The notes: generated from the sequence alone by a model not told the origin. DNA of 64,000 nt from Streptomyces sp. V4I2 (GCF_030817655.1 NZ_JAUSZM010000003.1:310001-374000); one strand, 5' to 3'. Positions 42,716 through 53,486 are shown, numbered from the stretch's first letter. Numbers and translations: made by a program.

Positions 42716-42734
42716 TGTAGTAGTTGCTACTACA
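42716..42734. promoter_or_regulatory. Perfect palindromic operator TGTAGTAG-TTG-CTACTACA
   Basis: Two 8-bp arms around a 3-bp centre. It lies in the 70-bp gap between the divergent RpiR gene and the C45 acyltransferase gene. The position suits control of both promoters by the RpiR protein. Confidence 0.65.
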
Positions 42735-42762
42735 TTCTTGCCTCTCGAGAGGAAGGCGAGCG

Positions 42763-43944
42763 ATGAGCGACACGACTGTTCCGGCGGGGACGAGGGCCAT
42801 ACCGATGATCGAGATTTCGGGAGGGCCGAGGGAGCGGGGACGCGTCCACGGCGAGGCCGCCCGTCAGGAGATCGCCCGGTCGATGGCCTACTACGAGGAG
42901 GCCTACGGCGCGGCTACCGGGCTCACCTGGGAATCGGTGGTCGACGAGGCCCGCAAGTGGCGTCCGGTCGTCGCCGCGGCCTCCGAGGAACTGCTGGAGG
43001 AGATGGCGGGCATCGCGGAGGGGGCGGGGGTGTCCGAGACGGACATCCTCGCGCTCAACGCCCGCGGCGAGATCGTCAGAGCCGCGGACAGCCGTTTCGG
43101 CCGGTCGGGGTGGGAGGCGGGGGCAGACGCGGGCCACGATGAGGAAGGCTGCTCGACGTTTGCGATCCTGCCCGGCGGCTCCGGTGTCGACCGGGTCTTC
43201 AGCGGCCAGAACTGGGACTGGCGTTCCGGCACGGAGGACACAACGATCGTGATCCGCATCGTCCAGCCCGGAAAGCCGACGATCATCCAGCAGGTCGAGG
43301 CCGGACAGGTCGGCCGCCACGGCGCGAACTCGGCCGGCCTGGCCCTCCAGGCCAACGGACTGAGCGGCGACTTCGGCCGGTCGATCGGCCTCCCGCAGCC
43401 GGTCCTTCGCCGGCTGATCCTCGACAGCGCGATCATGCACGACGCGCTGCAGGCCGCCGTGACCGCCCGGTTGCAGATCGCCGTCAACCTGCTGATGGTC
43501 CACCGCGACGGGCTCGCCGTCGCCATGGAGACCACTCCCGGCAGCCATCGGTGGAGCACCACCCTGCGGGGCCGCGTCGTGCACACCAACCACTACCAGT
43601 ACGGGGTCCCGGACGAGATCGGCAGCACCTACCGCCCCTCGTCGATGAGTTCCGTCTACCGGCTCCCCCTCATCGAGGCGGGCCTCGCGCGGCTCGACGA
43701 CGTGGCGATCCCCGACAAGCTCCACCAGGTCGTGCGCGAGGTGCTGAGCGACCACTTCAGCTACCCGTGCTCGGTGTGCGAACACGACGACGACCGGCTG
43801 CCCAGGGTCGAGCGGTACAAGACGCTGATGTCCAGCCTCATCGACCTGACGTCAGGCGAGTACCGGGTGACGGGCGGCAACCCGTGCGCCAACGACTACA
43901 CCCTCGTCCCCTGGAATCTCCACGACGGGCCGGGCGGGCAGTGA
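42763..43944 (+). CDS. C45-family Ntn hydrolase (acyl-CoA:6-aminopenicillanic acid acyltransferase-like)
   Basis: The 393-residue protein resembles the C45 autoproteolytic family. An N-terminal PMIEISGGPRERGRVHGEAA is followed by the self-cleavage site DEEGCSTFAILPGG (Cys near residue 130, the nucleophile after cleavage) and FSGQNWDWRSGTEDT. GANSAGLALQANGLSGDFG and VVHTNHYQYG complete the family pattern. Members transfer or remove acyl groups on amines, including N-acyl amino acids. The ATG at 42763 has AGGAAGG upstream. It stands first on the plus strand of a cluster with a deacylase and an N-acylamino-acid racemase homologue, so an N-acyl-amino-acid substrate is likely. Confidence 0.82.
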   Translation: MSDTTVPAGTRAIPMIEISGGPRERGRVHGEAARQEIARSMAYYEEAYGAATGLTWESVVDEARKWRPVVAAASEELLEEMAGIAEGAGVSETDILALNARGEIVRAADSRFGRSGWEAGADAGHDEEGCSTFAILPGGSGVDRVFSGQNWDWRSGTEDTTIVIRIVQPGKPTIIQQVEAGQVGRHGANSAGLALQANGLSGDFGRSIGLPQPVLRRLILDSAIMHDALQAAVTARLQIAVNLLMVHRDGLAVAMETTPGSHRWSTTLRGRVVHTNHYQYGVPDEIGSTYRPSSMSSVYRLPLIEAGLARLDDVAIPDKLHQVVREVLSDHFSYPCSVCEHDDDRLPRVERYKTLMSSLIDLTSGEYRVTGGNPCANDYTLVPWNLHDGPGGQ

Positions 43945-43977
43945 CCTGAGCCGTCCGCTCAGGCCCGAGTCGTGCTC

Positions 43978-45621
43978 TCAGGCCGGAATCAGGCGGCGGC
44001 CGCGGCGGGTACCGGCCCACCGGCCGTCGCTGACAACGACTTCACCGGCCATCATCACCCAGGAGATCCCCGTCGGAGCCACGTCCGGTTCGAGGTAGTC
44101 ACCGGGGTGCGAGACGGTCGCCGGGTCGAGGGCCACCAGGTCGGCGACGGCACCCACCGCCACCCGGCCGCGGCCGGGGACGGAGAAGGTGTCAGCGGGC
44201 AGCGAGGTCATCCTCCGTACGGCGTCCGCGAGTTCGAGGGTGCGCCGCTCGCGGACGTAGCGGCCGAGAACCCGGGGGAACGTTCCGAACAGGCGCGGGT
44301 GCGGGCGCCCCCCGGTCCCGAACGGGAGACCGTCCGAACCCACCATCGCTCCCGGCGCCGTCATGGCCACCTCGATGTCACGTTCCTCCATGCAGAAACC
44401 GACCATCGTCACCTGCAGCCGCTCCTCACACAGCACTTGGACCATCGCGTCGAACGGCGCCATGCCGAGCCGGGCACCGATCTCGTCGAGCGTGCGCCCC
44501 TCGTAGGAGTGGCTGCGGGTGCTCGACACCATGATCGAGGAGTAGCCGCCCGCGCCGGCGACGAGGTTCTCCCAGCCGGCGCTGTGCTCGGCCTCGACGG
44601 CCGCCCGGATCCTGCGCAGTTCGCCACGGTCGTTCAGCCGCCGCAGCAGGGCACCCGGCCCTCCTTCGTGCGCCCAGGGCGGCAGGCAGGCGGACAGATG
44701 CGTCGAAGCCGCCTCGTACGGGTACACGTCGTGCGTCACCCGGACCCCGGCGGCCCGGGCGTCGTCGAGCAGCCGGACCGCCTCGGGCATCCGCCCCCAG
44801 CTGTCCCGGCCACCGCATTTCAGATGCGACACCTGCACGCGGCAGCCGGCCCGCCTGGCCACGTCCAGCGTCTCCTCGATGCTGGACAGGAGCCGCTCGT
44901 TCTCGTCGCGCATGTGCGTGGCGTAGACGCGTCCGTCCGGCAACAGGCCGGCCAGGGAGGCGAGTTCCGCGCGGTCGCTGTACGCCCCGGGCGGGTAGAT
45001 CAGGCCGCTCGAAAGCCCGAACACCCCGGCGTCGAGGGCCTCGTGAGCCAGCTCACGCATCACCGCCAGGTCTTCCGGGGTGGCTCGTGCGTCGCGCATG
45101 CCCATGGCGGCGAGCCGGAGGCTGCCGTGACCCATCAGCGGACAGTAGTTGGTGACGTACCCGCGTTCGTCGAGTGCGGTGAAGAGCTCCGTGAAGCTGC
45201 GGTAGGGGCGGCCGCCGTCCGGAAAGAGGAAGTTCTCAGTGTCTTCAGGGCTTTCCGGACTTTCCGGGTTTGCGGGGTTCTCGCCGTCGGAGCCGGGCCC
45301 CGCGGGCGCCGGCGAATCGCCGCAGTTGCCGACGATCTCGGTCGTCACCCCCTGGCGGATCTTGCTCAGGTCGTCGGTCTCCAGGAGCGGCGAGGTGTCG
45401 GCGTGCGAGTGCGCGTCGATGAAGCCGGGGCAGACCACGAGGCCGGTGGCGTCGACTGCGGCGTACGAGGATGTCTCGCGCGGGATACGTCCCGGAGGCT
45501 CGACCGCGGTGATCCGGCCGTCGACGACAAGGGTGTCGGCAGCTTGCGGCGGCGCCCCGGTGCCGTCGACGACCGTGGCGCCGTGCACGAGAGTCCCGCC
45601 GTGGACGAGAGCCGATGCCAC
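43978..45621 (-). CDS. N-acyl-D-amino-acid deacylase (D-aminoacylase)
   Basis: The 547-residue amidohydrolase has GLVVCPGFIDAHSHADTSPL (metal His pair), GVTTEIVGNCGDSPAP (metal-bridging Cys region of D-aminoacylases), HMRDENERLLSS and GSDGLPFGTGGRPHPR with the catalytic Asp. It removes the acyl group from N-acyl-D-amino acids in the cytoplasm. A low-complexity insert rich in Pro/Glu/Ser (NPANPESPESPEDTE) follows the NCG motif. It is separated by one base from the ABC ATPase, as part of a minus-strand operon with the importer. Confidence 0.9.
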   Translation of the reverse strand: MASALVHGGTLVHGATVVDGTGAPPQAADTLVVDGRITAVEPPGRIPRETSSYAAVDATGLVVCPGFIDAHSHADTSPLLETDDLSKIRQGVTTEIVGNCGDSPAPAGPGSDGENPANPESPESPEDTENFLFPDGGRPYRSFTELFTALDERGYVTNYCPLMGHGSLRLAAMGMRDARATPEDLAVMRELAHEALDAGVFGLSSGLIYPPGAYSDRAELASLAGLLPDGRVYATHMRDENERLLSSIEETLDVARRAGCRVQVSHLKCGGRDSWGRMPEAVRLLDDARAAGVRVTHDVYPYEAASTHLSACLPPWAHEGGPGALLRRLNDRGELRRIRAAVEAEHSAGWENLVAGAGGYSSIMVSSTRSHSYEGRTLDEIGARLGMAPFDAMVQVLCEERLQVTMVGFCMEERDIEVAMTAPGAMVGSDGLPFGTGGRPHPRLFGTFPRVLGRYVRERRTLELADAVRRMTSLPADTFSVPGRGRVAVGAVADLVALDPATVSHPGDYLEPDVAPTGISWVMMAGEVVVSDGRWAGTRRGRRLIPA

Positions 45622-45622
45622 G

Positions 45623-46476
<854 letters not shown>

Positions 46477-46480
<4 letters not shown>

Positions 46481-47427
46481 GCTCCGTTCCTCCGGTTGCT
46501 CTGGCGGATGCGCAGGCCGGAGACCAGGGCGGCCGCCAGACTCCTGCGCTGCGGGGACGAGCCCCGGCCCCGGCTGAAATACGTTTCGATGTAGTGCTGG
46601 AGCACCGAGAGAATCGACGTCACCAGCAGGTACCAGAGACTGGCGACCATGAGCAGCGGGATGGTCTGGTACGTCCGGGAGTAGATGATCTGGACGGAGT
46701 ACAGCAGTTCCTGCATGGCGACCACGCTGGCCATCGAGGACGCCTTGAGCATGCCGATGACCTCGTTGCCGGTCGGCGGGACGATCACCCGCATCGCCTG
46801 TGGCAGCACGATCCTGCGCAGGAGGAGCGGACGGCGCATGCCGAGAGCGTGCGCGGCCTCCTCCTGGCCGGGGTCGACGGACAGGATGCCGCTCCGGATG
46901 ATCTCGGCCATGTACGCGGCCTCGTTGAGGCCCAGGCCCAGCAGTGCCGCCACGAACGGGGTGATGATCGAGTTGGCCTGGATGGAGACCAGGTCGGGCC
47001 CGAACGGGACGCTCAGACTGACCTGCGGGTACACGGCCTGGAGAAAGTTCCAGAACAGCAGCTGGACGAGGACCGGGGTGCCGCGGAAGAACCAGATGTA
47101 GACCGAGGCGGTCCGCGCCAGCAGCCGGTTCGGCGACAGCCGCATCACGGCGAGGACCGTGCCGCCGACGATGCCGATGACCATGGCGAGGGCGGTGAGT
47201 TCGAGCGTCATCAGCAGACCGCGCAGGACCGACTCGGACGTGAGGTACTGCCGCACGGTCGACCACTGGAAGCGGGGGTTGGTCACCGCGCTGACCAGCA
47301 GCTGGGCGGCCAGCACGACGATGACGGTGGAAGCGGCCCAGCGCCACGGGTGGCGGCGGGGCACCACCTGGAGGGATTCGTCGGGCGCCGCCGACGCGGT
47401 CGACGCTTCCGTGTGGAGCTGCGCCAT
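46477..47427 (-). CDS. Amino-acid ABC transporter permease
   Basis: The 316-residue HisM/GlnP-type permease has [37 protein letters not shown] and the docking loop [20 protein letters not shown]. The ATG at 47427 has GGGAGG upstream; the longer frame is an antisense shadow of the acyltransferase gene. It is the first gene of the minus-strand importer-deacylase operon. The matching binding protein is likely the one encoded at 49669 on the other strand. Confidence 0.9.
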
Positions 47428-47619
47428 ACGGCCTCCCAGCTGGAATCGGGCGTGGTGGCCGGTATGAGGGCCCGGCCGACGGACGCGGCTCCATTGACGC
47501 CGGATCAGTATCCGAGGGCGCCGGACACCCTGATGATGTCTTCCAGCACCAAGAACGGGCGCTGAGTTTGAGCCTGAGGACAAAGCCCGTACCGGCGGTG
47601 AACAGCGAGTCTGCTGGGC

Positions 47620-48513
47620 GTGTCTTCCAGATCCCACCCCTTGCCCTCCACGACGCCCTCCACGACCGCCCGGCAGGACGCCGATGAGGCCGCGGCCGGT
47701 GCGGCCGTGACCGTACGACCGGTTTCGGAGGCCGACGACTGCGTCGACGCGAGCCGGCTTCTCGCCCGCGTCTTCGGCACCTCGTACGACGCGTCGCCCG
47801 TCCAGCACGACGTGCTGCGCAGCCTCGCCCACGCCGGCGGATGCGTGGTCGGCGCCTACCGGGACGGCCGGCTGGTCGGCACGGCCGCGTGCGTCGCGGG
47901 CGCGCCCCACTCCACCGATCTCTACTCCCTGATCGCCGGAGTCGACGCCGACGTGACGGGCGGCGGCATCGGCTACGCGCTGAAGCTCGCGCAGCGCGCG
48001 TGGGGACTCGACCGCGGGGCCACCGCCATGCGCTGGACCTTCGACCCGCTGCTCCGCCGTAACGCGTACTTCAACCTCACCCGCCTGGGAGCGGTGGCGT
48101 CCGCGTACATCCCCGACTTCTACGCGCCCCTGAACGACGCCGTGAACCGCAACGATCTCACCGACCGGCTGGTGGCACGCTGGGCCCTGGACCGACCGGT
48201 CGGCGCCCGCCCGCCGACAGCGGAGCCGGCCGACGCGTGCACGATCCTGCGACCGGTCGAGGGGCTGCCCGTCATCGGCGAGCCCGACGGCGAAGCCGTC
48301 CTCAAACTCTGGGTTCCCCGCGACGCCGAGGCACTGCGCGGGACCAGCCCCGACCGGGCGCGACGGTGGCGGCACGCCGTCCGTGAGGCGTTCACGGCCG
48401 CCGTCGACCAGGGCTACACGGCGCGCGGCATGACACGAGACGGCTGGTACCTGCTCGTACGGGACGCGCGGGCGGCGCAGGACGGCCCGGCACGGGACAG
48501 GGAGGTCGCGTGA
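47620..48513 (+). CDS. GNAT-family N-acyltransferase (partner of N-acylamino-acid racemase)
   Basis: The 297-residue protein has a GNAT core near residues 30-170 ([55 protein letters not shown] for the acyl-CoA loop region). The start is a GTG at 47620 with a weak ribosome-binding site. It is coupled by one base (TGATG) to the racemase-type enolase gene. In Geobacillus a GNAT succinyltransferase, an N-succinylamino-acid racemase and a hydrolase together convert D- to L-amino acids. This gene is placed like that succinyltransferase. Confidence 0.8.
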   Translation: MSSRSHPLPSTTPSTTARQDADEAAAGAAVTVRPVSEADDCVDASRLLARVFGTSYDASPVQHDVLRSLAHAGGCVVGAYRDGRLVGTAACVAGAPHSTDLYSLIAGVDADVTGGGIGYALKLAQRAWGLDRGATAMRWTFDPLLRRNAYFNLTRLGAVASAYIPDFYAPLNDAVNRNDLTDRLVARWALDRPVGARPPTAEPADACTILRPVEGLPVIGEPDGEAVLKLWVPRDAEALRGTSPDRARRWRHAVREAFTAAVDQGYTARGMTRDGWYLLVRDARAAQDGPARDREVA

Positions 48514-49658
48514 TGGCGGCGGCCTTCGAGTTCGCCCGTATCCATCGGCTGCGGATGCCCCTGGTCACTCCCTTCCGGACCTCCATGGCCACCGAGACGC
48601 ACCGCGAACTCCTGCTGCTGCAACTGCGCGTCGACGGCGTCGACGGCTGGGCGGAGTGCGCGGCCGACCCGGAGCCCCTCTACTACGCGGAGTACATCGG
48701 CGGTGTCGCCGACCTGCTCACGACGCGAGTGCTGCCCATGATCGGCGCGCTTCCCCGGCTCACCTCCGCGGCCGTGGCGCAGTGCCTGACGGGCGTTCCG
48801 GGCAATCCGCTGCTCAAGGCGGTGGTGAGCGGTGCCGTACTCGACGCCGAGCTGAAGCGGGCGGCGATGCCGCTGGCCGACTTCCTCGGCGCGACCCGCT
48901 CCGAAGTTCCGGTGGGCGTCTCCATCGGCATCCAGCCGGACATCGGAACCCTCCTGACCTCTGTCGAGGGCTACCTCGCCGAGGGCTACCAGCGGGTCAA
49001 GCTGAAGATCCGCCCCGGTGCGGACCTGGAGCCGCTGCGCGCGGTGCGCCGGGCCTTCGGGGACGACCTCGCCCTGCAGGCCGACGCCAACCAGGCGTAC
49101 ACCACCGCGGACGTCACGCACCTGCGCCGGTTCGACGAACTCGGCCTGCAGATGCTGGAGCAGCCGTTCCCGGCGGAACAACTCCTCGCGCACGCCCGCC
49201 TCACCGAGGTGATCGACACCCCCGTCTGCCTCGACGAGTCCGTCACAGGACCGGACAGCGCGGCCACCGCCCTGGCCCTGGGCGCGGCAAGCATCGTCAA
49301 CATCAAGCCCGCCAGGGTCGGCGGCTATCCGGCGGCTCGCGCCATCCACGACCTGTGCCGGTCCCAGGGCGTGCCCGTGTGGTGCGGCGGGGTCCTGGAG
49401 TCCGGTGTCGGGCGCGCCGGGAACCTCGCCCTGGCGGCCCTGCCGGGCTTCACCTTCCCCGGAGACATCTCGGCCACGCGCCGCTACTTCGCCGAGGACA
49501 TCACCGCGGCGTTCGAACTCACCGACGGGCACCTCACGGTGCCCACCGGACCAGGTCTCGGAGTCAGCGTCGATCTCGAGGCACTGCGGCGGTTCACCGT
49601 CAGCACCACCGAAGTGACGGCATCGTCCCTGCCGGCCCCGTCCCCCGCTCATCAGTGA
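48513..49658 (+). CDS. Enolase-superfamily N-acylamino-acid racemase / o-succinylbenzoate synthase-like protein
   Basis: The 381-residue enzyme has the muconate-lactonising-subgroup catalytic pattern: YQRVKLKIRPG (Lys pair near residue 163), LQADANQAY (Asp), MLEQPFP (Glu), CLDESVTGPD (Asp) and IVNIKPARVGGY (second Lys). These residues suit both o-succinylbenzoate synthase and N-succinylamino-acid racemase. There are no menaquinone genes here, while an N-acyl-D-amino-acid deacylase and a GNAT protein are adjacent. Racemisation of N-acyl amino acids is therefore the better call. The ATG at 48513 has GGAGG 7 bp upstream. Confidence 0.87.
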   Translation: MAAAFEFARIHRLRMPLVTPFRTSMATETHRELLLLQLRVDGVDGWAECAADPEPLYYAEYIGGVADLLTTRVLPMIGALPRLTSAAVAQCLTGVPGNPLLKAVVSGAVLDAELKRAAMPLADFLGATRSEVPVGVSIGIQPDIGTLLTSVEGYLAEGYQRVKLKIRPGADLEPLRAVRRAFGDDLALQADANQAYTTADVTHLRRFDELGLQMLEQPFPAEQLLAHARLTEVIDTPVCLDESVTGPDSAATALALGAASIVNIKPARVGGYPAARAIHDLCRSQGVPVWCGGVLESGVGRAGNLALAALPGFTFPGDISATRRYFAEDITAAFELTDGHLTVPTGPGLGVSVDLEALRRFTVSTTEVTASSLPAPSPAHQ

Positions 49659-49668
49659 AGAGGCCCAC

Positions 49669-50601
49669 GTGAACATCCCCAGACATCGATCCCCGCGCAC
49701 CACGTACGGCTACCTCGCGATGGCGTCGGCCGGTACGTTCCTGCTCGCCGCCTGCGGTTCCGGAGGCAGCACGTCCGCCGCCCCCGCCGAGAGCTCCGAG
49801 AAGCTCGACGTCGACCCCGCCGCGGCGAAGCTGCTGCCCGCCGACATCAAGAAGGCGGGCGTCCTGCGGGTGGCGACCGATGCCACCTACCCCCCGTTCG
49901 AGTACTTCGACACGGACAACAAGACGATCATCGGCGCCGACGCGGACTTCGCGCAGGCGCTCGGTGACGTCCTCGGCGTGAAGGTCACGCTCACGAACGT
50001 GTCCTTCGACGGCCTCATCCCCACGCTCGACTCCGGTAAGGCCGACCTGGCCGCCGCGGGCATGGCCGACAAGGAGGAACGCCGCAAGCTGATCACCTTC
50101 GTCGACTACGCGCGCAACGACCCCGCGTTCCTGCTCAAACCCGGCGACACCTCGATCAAGACCTTCGCCGACCTCTGCGGCAAGAACGTCGCGGTGCAGA
50201 GTGCGACCTCGATGGCGGACAACCTCGTCACACAGTCGAAGCTGTGCACCGACAAGGGCGAGAAGCCGGTGGCCATCAAGGAGTACAAGGGCCAGGACCA
50301 GGCGATCCTCGCCGTGCAGAGCGGACGGGCGGTCGCGGCGGTCAGCACCGGCGGCTCGGGGGCCTACCTGGTCGACCAGGCCGAGGGACAGCTCGAGATC
50401 GTCATCCCTCCGGACGAGCTCTCCGAAGACGTACCGCTGGGTCTCGCCGTGCCGAAGGCGGACACCGAGCTCGTCAGGGCGGTGCACGCGGCGATGGCAC
50501 GGCTCATCGACGACGGCACCTACGCGAGGATCATGAAGAAGTGGGGGCTGACGAAGTGCTGCTCCTACACCGAGAAGACCGTCGACAACGCGAAGTTCTG
50601 A
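49669..50601 (+). CDS. Amino-acid ABC transporter substrate-binding lipoprotein (family 3)
   Basis: The 310-residue protein has a lipoprotein signal (MASAGTFLLAACGSGG, lipobox Cys near residue 29) and a family-3 binding fold beginning AGVLRVATDATYPPFEYFDT. Its GTG at 49669 follows the racemase stop by 10 bp. It should deliver substrate, probably an acylated or D-amino acid, to the permease/ATPase pair at 45623-47427. Confidence 0.9.
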   Translation: MNIPRHRSPRTTYGYLAMASAGTFLLAACGSGGSTSAAPAESSEKLDVDPAAAKLLPADIKKAGVLRVATDATYPPFEYFDTDNKTIIGADADFAQALGDVLGVKVTLTNVSFDGLIPTLDSGKADLAAAGMADKEERRKLITFVDYARNDPAFLLKPGDTSIKTFADLCGKNVAVQSATSMADNLVTQSKLCTDKGEKPVAIKEYKGQDQAILAVQSGRAVAAVSTGGSGAYLVDQAEGQLEIVIPPDELSEDVPLGLAVPKADTELVRAVHAAMARLIDDGTYARIMKKWGLTKCCSYTEKTVDNAKF

Positions 50602-50631
50602 CGGCCCGCATCCCCGGCACGGGGCGATTCG

Positions 50632-52236
50632 TCACCGGAACGGGGCGAGTATGCGCATCTGCAGCCAGACGGCCAGCCGGAACTCCGGTTCGGACAGGTC
50701 CAGGTCGAACAGCTCGGACAACCGGCGCAGCCGGTACCGGAACGTGTTGACGTGGACGGTCAGCCGCTGTGCGGCGACGAGCGCGTCGCCGCCGGAGTCC
50801 AGATGGACGCGCAGGGTCGCGAGGTACTCGGTCCCGTGGACCCGGTCGTACTCGAGGATCCGGGTCAGCACGGGCAGCGGACGCGTCCGGCTGGCCCAGG
50901 CCGATTCGGCCAGCTCCTCCAGCGCGAGGACCTCCCGGCTCGCCGCGATGTCCAGGACCGGTCCGCGCTCCGGGCGATGCAGCAGCGCGCGCAGCCCCCG
51001 CTCGGTCTCACCCCGGCCGGCCGTCACCTCCTGCACCGAGGTGACGGCGTCGCCGACGGCCGCGATGAGCGTGACTCCCAGGCTGCTCCGCGCACTGTCG
51101 ATGATCTGGCGTGCGAGAAAGACGAGTTGGTCCCGGGTAAGGAGCGCCGCGGGCAGCAGCGCCAGAACGGTGTCGTCGAAGGCGGTACAGGCGGCCTTCT
51201 TGTGGTGCGACTCGCAGAACACCGCGACAAGGTCCATGACCCGTGCGCTGTCGACGACCTCGCCGGGCCGCGCGTTCATCCTGAAACCCAGCAGGACCGC
51301 CGGCTTTTGGGGACTGAGCGGGAACTCCGAGGGCGTATCGCGGTCCGAGGCCCGCGAGGAGAGGAGGCCGCTCAGCCACTCGCTGCGGCGAACGCGCTTC
51401 AGATCGGTGGTCGTGCCGCCGTGCAGCAGGTGCATGGCCACGATGCCCGTGACCGAGGACAGGGCCTGCCCGGCCACGGCGGCATCGATGCCGCCGCTGT
51501 CGATCGCCCAGATCGAGCCGAGTACGCGGGAACCGGCCCGCACGGACACGGCGAGCCGCGCGAAGTCGCCCCCTTGCTCCGGATAGGCGGGGAAGCCGGC
51601 CGGCCCGTCCCGGTGCGCCAGGACCCGGTACTCGTCGGAGTACAGCGGGTCGTCGGGCACCTGCCGGCCGAGAATCGTACGACGCCGGCAGCTGTCGATG
51701 GGCTGTCCCTCGATGTTGGAGTAGGCCAGGAGCCGGCGGTCGACGTCCTCGATGGTGATCGCGCTCCCCACCATGGCCGCCACCGCGTTGGCGAGGGAGA
51801 ACAGGTCGCCGATCGCGACCCGCGACAGATCGGGCACGTTCGTCCGGCCGGCCTCGCTCGCCACGATGGCGGAGATCAGGGAGTCCAGATGACGCCACGG
51901 CGTGTCATCGGGGGCGAGCAGCACGGGGATGCCGGCTTCGGCGGCGCACCGGCGCCAGCGGTCCGGGTCTTCGCCGTACGCCTTGACGACCGCGGCGGCG
52001 TAACCGAGCCGGGCTGCCTCGTGAAGGGCGCCACGAGCCGCGGCCACGCTCGACCGCCCGCCCACCATGAGGAGGATCGAGTGCGATCCGGGCGGCGGCT
52101 CGGACTCCGCGTCCCAGATGACAGGGTCACCGATCCACGGATCGGCGTCCGCCGGCAGGTGCAGCGGCCGCAGCAGTTCGGCACCGAGGGCCGCGACCAG
52201 CGACGCGACCCCGGGTTGGGTTGCGGTCATGGCCAT
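50632..52236 (-). CDS. PucR/CdaR-family transcriptional regulator
   Basis: The 534-residue protein has a GAF-like middle region (about residues 140-270) and the C-terminal PucR helix-turn-helix, with TLRVHLDSGGDALVAAQRLT followed by VHVNTFRYRLRRLSELFDLD. PucR-type proteins often activate nitrogen or purine/amino-acid catabolism. It converges on the binding-protein gene and diverges from the M20 peptidase remnant at 52320. A role in controlling the neighbouring amino-acid cluster is plausible. Confidence 0.87.
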   Translation of the reverse strand: MAMTATQPGVASLVAALGAELLRPLHLPADADPWIGDPVIWDAESEPPPGSHSILLMVGGRSSVAAARGALHEAARLGYAAAVVKAYGEDPDRWRRCAAEAGIPVLLAPDDTPWRHLDSLISAIVASEAGRTNVPDLSRVAIGDLFSLANAVAAMVGSAITIEDVDRRLLAYSNIEGQPIDSCRRRTILGRQVPDDPLYSDEYRVLAHRDGPAGFPAYPEQGGDFARLAVSVRAGSRVLGSIWAIDSGGIDAAVAGQALSSVTGIVAMHLLHGGTTTDLKRVRRSEWLSGLLSSRASDRDTPSEFPLSPQKPAVLLGFRMNARPGEVVDSARVMDLVAVFCESHHKKAACTAFDDTVLALLPAALLTRDQLVFLARQIIDSARSSLGVTLIAAVGDAVTSVQEVTAGRGETERGLRALLHRPERGPVLDIAASREVLALEELAESAWASRTRPLPVLTRILEYDRVHGTEYLATLRVHLDSGGDALVAAQRLTVHVNTFRYRLRRLSELFDLDLSEPEFRLAVWLQMRILAPFR

Positions 52237-52319
52237 GGCGGCACCTTATCGACTTGCTGTTACCGGCTTGTTTTCGGCCACGGCCGATCCTTCAGCCCCT
52301 CGAAAGACAGGACCGCCCC

Positions 52320-52500
52320 TTGACCTCGCAGACCTCCCTCCCCGCGACCGCCGACATCGTGTCCCTCACCCGCGCCCTGGTCGACACCCCTTCCGAGAGC
52401 GGCGAAGAGGCCGAACTCACCGACGCCGTCGAGGCCATGCTGCGCGCTCTGCCGCACCTGACGGTCCAGCGGATCGGCAACTCCGTCGTGGCCCGCGACC
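52320..52500 (+). pseudogene. M20 peptidase (DapE-like desuccinylase), N-terminal fragment
   Basis: From the TTG at 52320 (AGGA upstream) about 60 codons match the N-terminus of succinyl-diaminopimelate desuccinylase-type M20 peptidases (VSLTRALVDTPSESGEEAEL, LTVQRIGNSVVARD). At 52501 the sequence changes without a stop to a piece of glycoside hydrolase. All metal ligands are missing. An N-succinyl-amino-acid hydrolase is the enzyme expected in a racemase cluster, so its loss may be meaningful. Confidence 0.75.
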
Positions 52501-53301
52501 CACTGGCTGGAGCGCGGCGTCGCGGGCTGGCGCCTGGACGCCGCGTACGCCGTCCCGCAGGCGTTCTGGCGCAGACCGACCGGGTGCGCACCCGCTTCCC
52601 GGACGCCTGGCTGACCGGCGAGGTCCTCCACGGCGACTACACCGGCTTCGTGAAGAACGGCGGCTTCGACTCGGTCACCCCAGTACGAGCTGTGGAAGGC
52701 GATCTGGAGCTCGCTCAACGACCACAACCTCTTCGAGCTGGCCTGGGCCCTGGACCGCCACAACACCCTCCTGGAGACCTTCGCCCCGCAGACGTTCGTC
52801 GGCAACCACGACGTGACCCGCATCGCCAGCCGCCTCGACGACGAACGCCACCTCGCGCACGCCCTGGCGATCCTGTTCACGGTCGGCGGCGTACCCGCGG
52901 TGTACGCGGGCGACGAGCAGGCGTTCCGAGGCGTCAAGGAGGAACGGGAAGGCGGCGACGACGAGATCCGCCCGGCCTTCCCCGACCACCCCGACCAACT
53001 CGCCCCCCACGGCACGCAGGTGTACCGCCTCCACCAACAACTAATCGGCCTACGCCGCCGCCACCCCTGGCTGGTCCGCGCCCACACCACGGTCCATCAC
53101 CTGACCAACACGGAACTGGTCTACGTCCTGGCCGACGACACCACTTTCCTGGCGGTGGCCCTCAACGTCGCCGACCACCCCGCGGATCTCCCCCTCCCCA
53201 CCGCCGACTGGCGTCCCACCGCAGGCGACGGCCGCTTGACCGGAGGCCGGGCAGCCCTGCCGCCGACGGGCTGGATCATCGCGACAAGCACACGCTCCTG
53301 A
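52501..53301 (+). pseudogene. Alpha-amylase family (GH13) C-terminal fragment with two frameshifts
   Basis: The sequence encodes LERGVAGWRLDAAYAV (nucleophile Asp region), FPDAWLTGEVLHGDY (catalytic Glu), FAPQTFVGNHDVTRIAS (third Asp) and a C-terminal beta domain ending at 53301. The reading frame shifts near 52570 and near 52680, and the N-terminal half is missing. It was joined to the M20 fragment by recombination. No sugar genes are next to it. Confidence 0.8.
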
Positions 53302-53354
53302 GGGGCATGCTCAACCACGAACAACCCGCCACTCTCCCACTGGCGGGAGGGGGC

Positions 53355-53466
53355 GTGGGCCGGTGCGTCGTACGCCCGTCGCGTAGGTTCTGTCTCAGGC
53401 CACCCGCACCCTGTACCAACACCGGGCCGTATGCCCACCCGGCGACGGGCTGACGCACCGGCCCAC
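53355..53466. repeat. 15-bp perfect inverted repeat around an 82-bp centre
   Basis: GTGGGCCGGTGCGTC at 53355-53369 recurs inverted at 53452-53466. The size would suit a small non-autonomous element, but no target duplication was seen. Confidence 0.5.
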
Positions 53467-53486
53467 GGCCCCACACCCCCCACCCA

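Noticed and set aside
47428..48375. Upstream extension of the ABC permease frame
   Set aside because: It is antisense to the GNAT gene; the ATG at 47427 has GGGAGG and a standard permease N-terminus.
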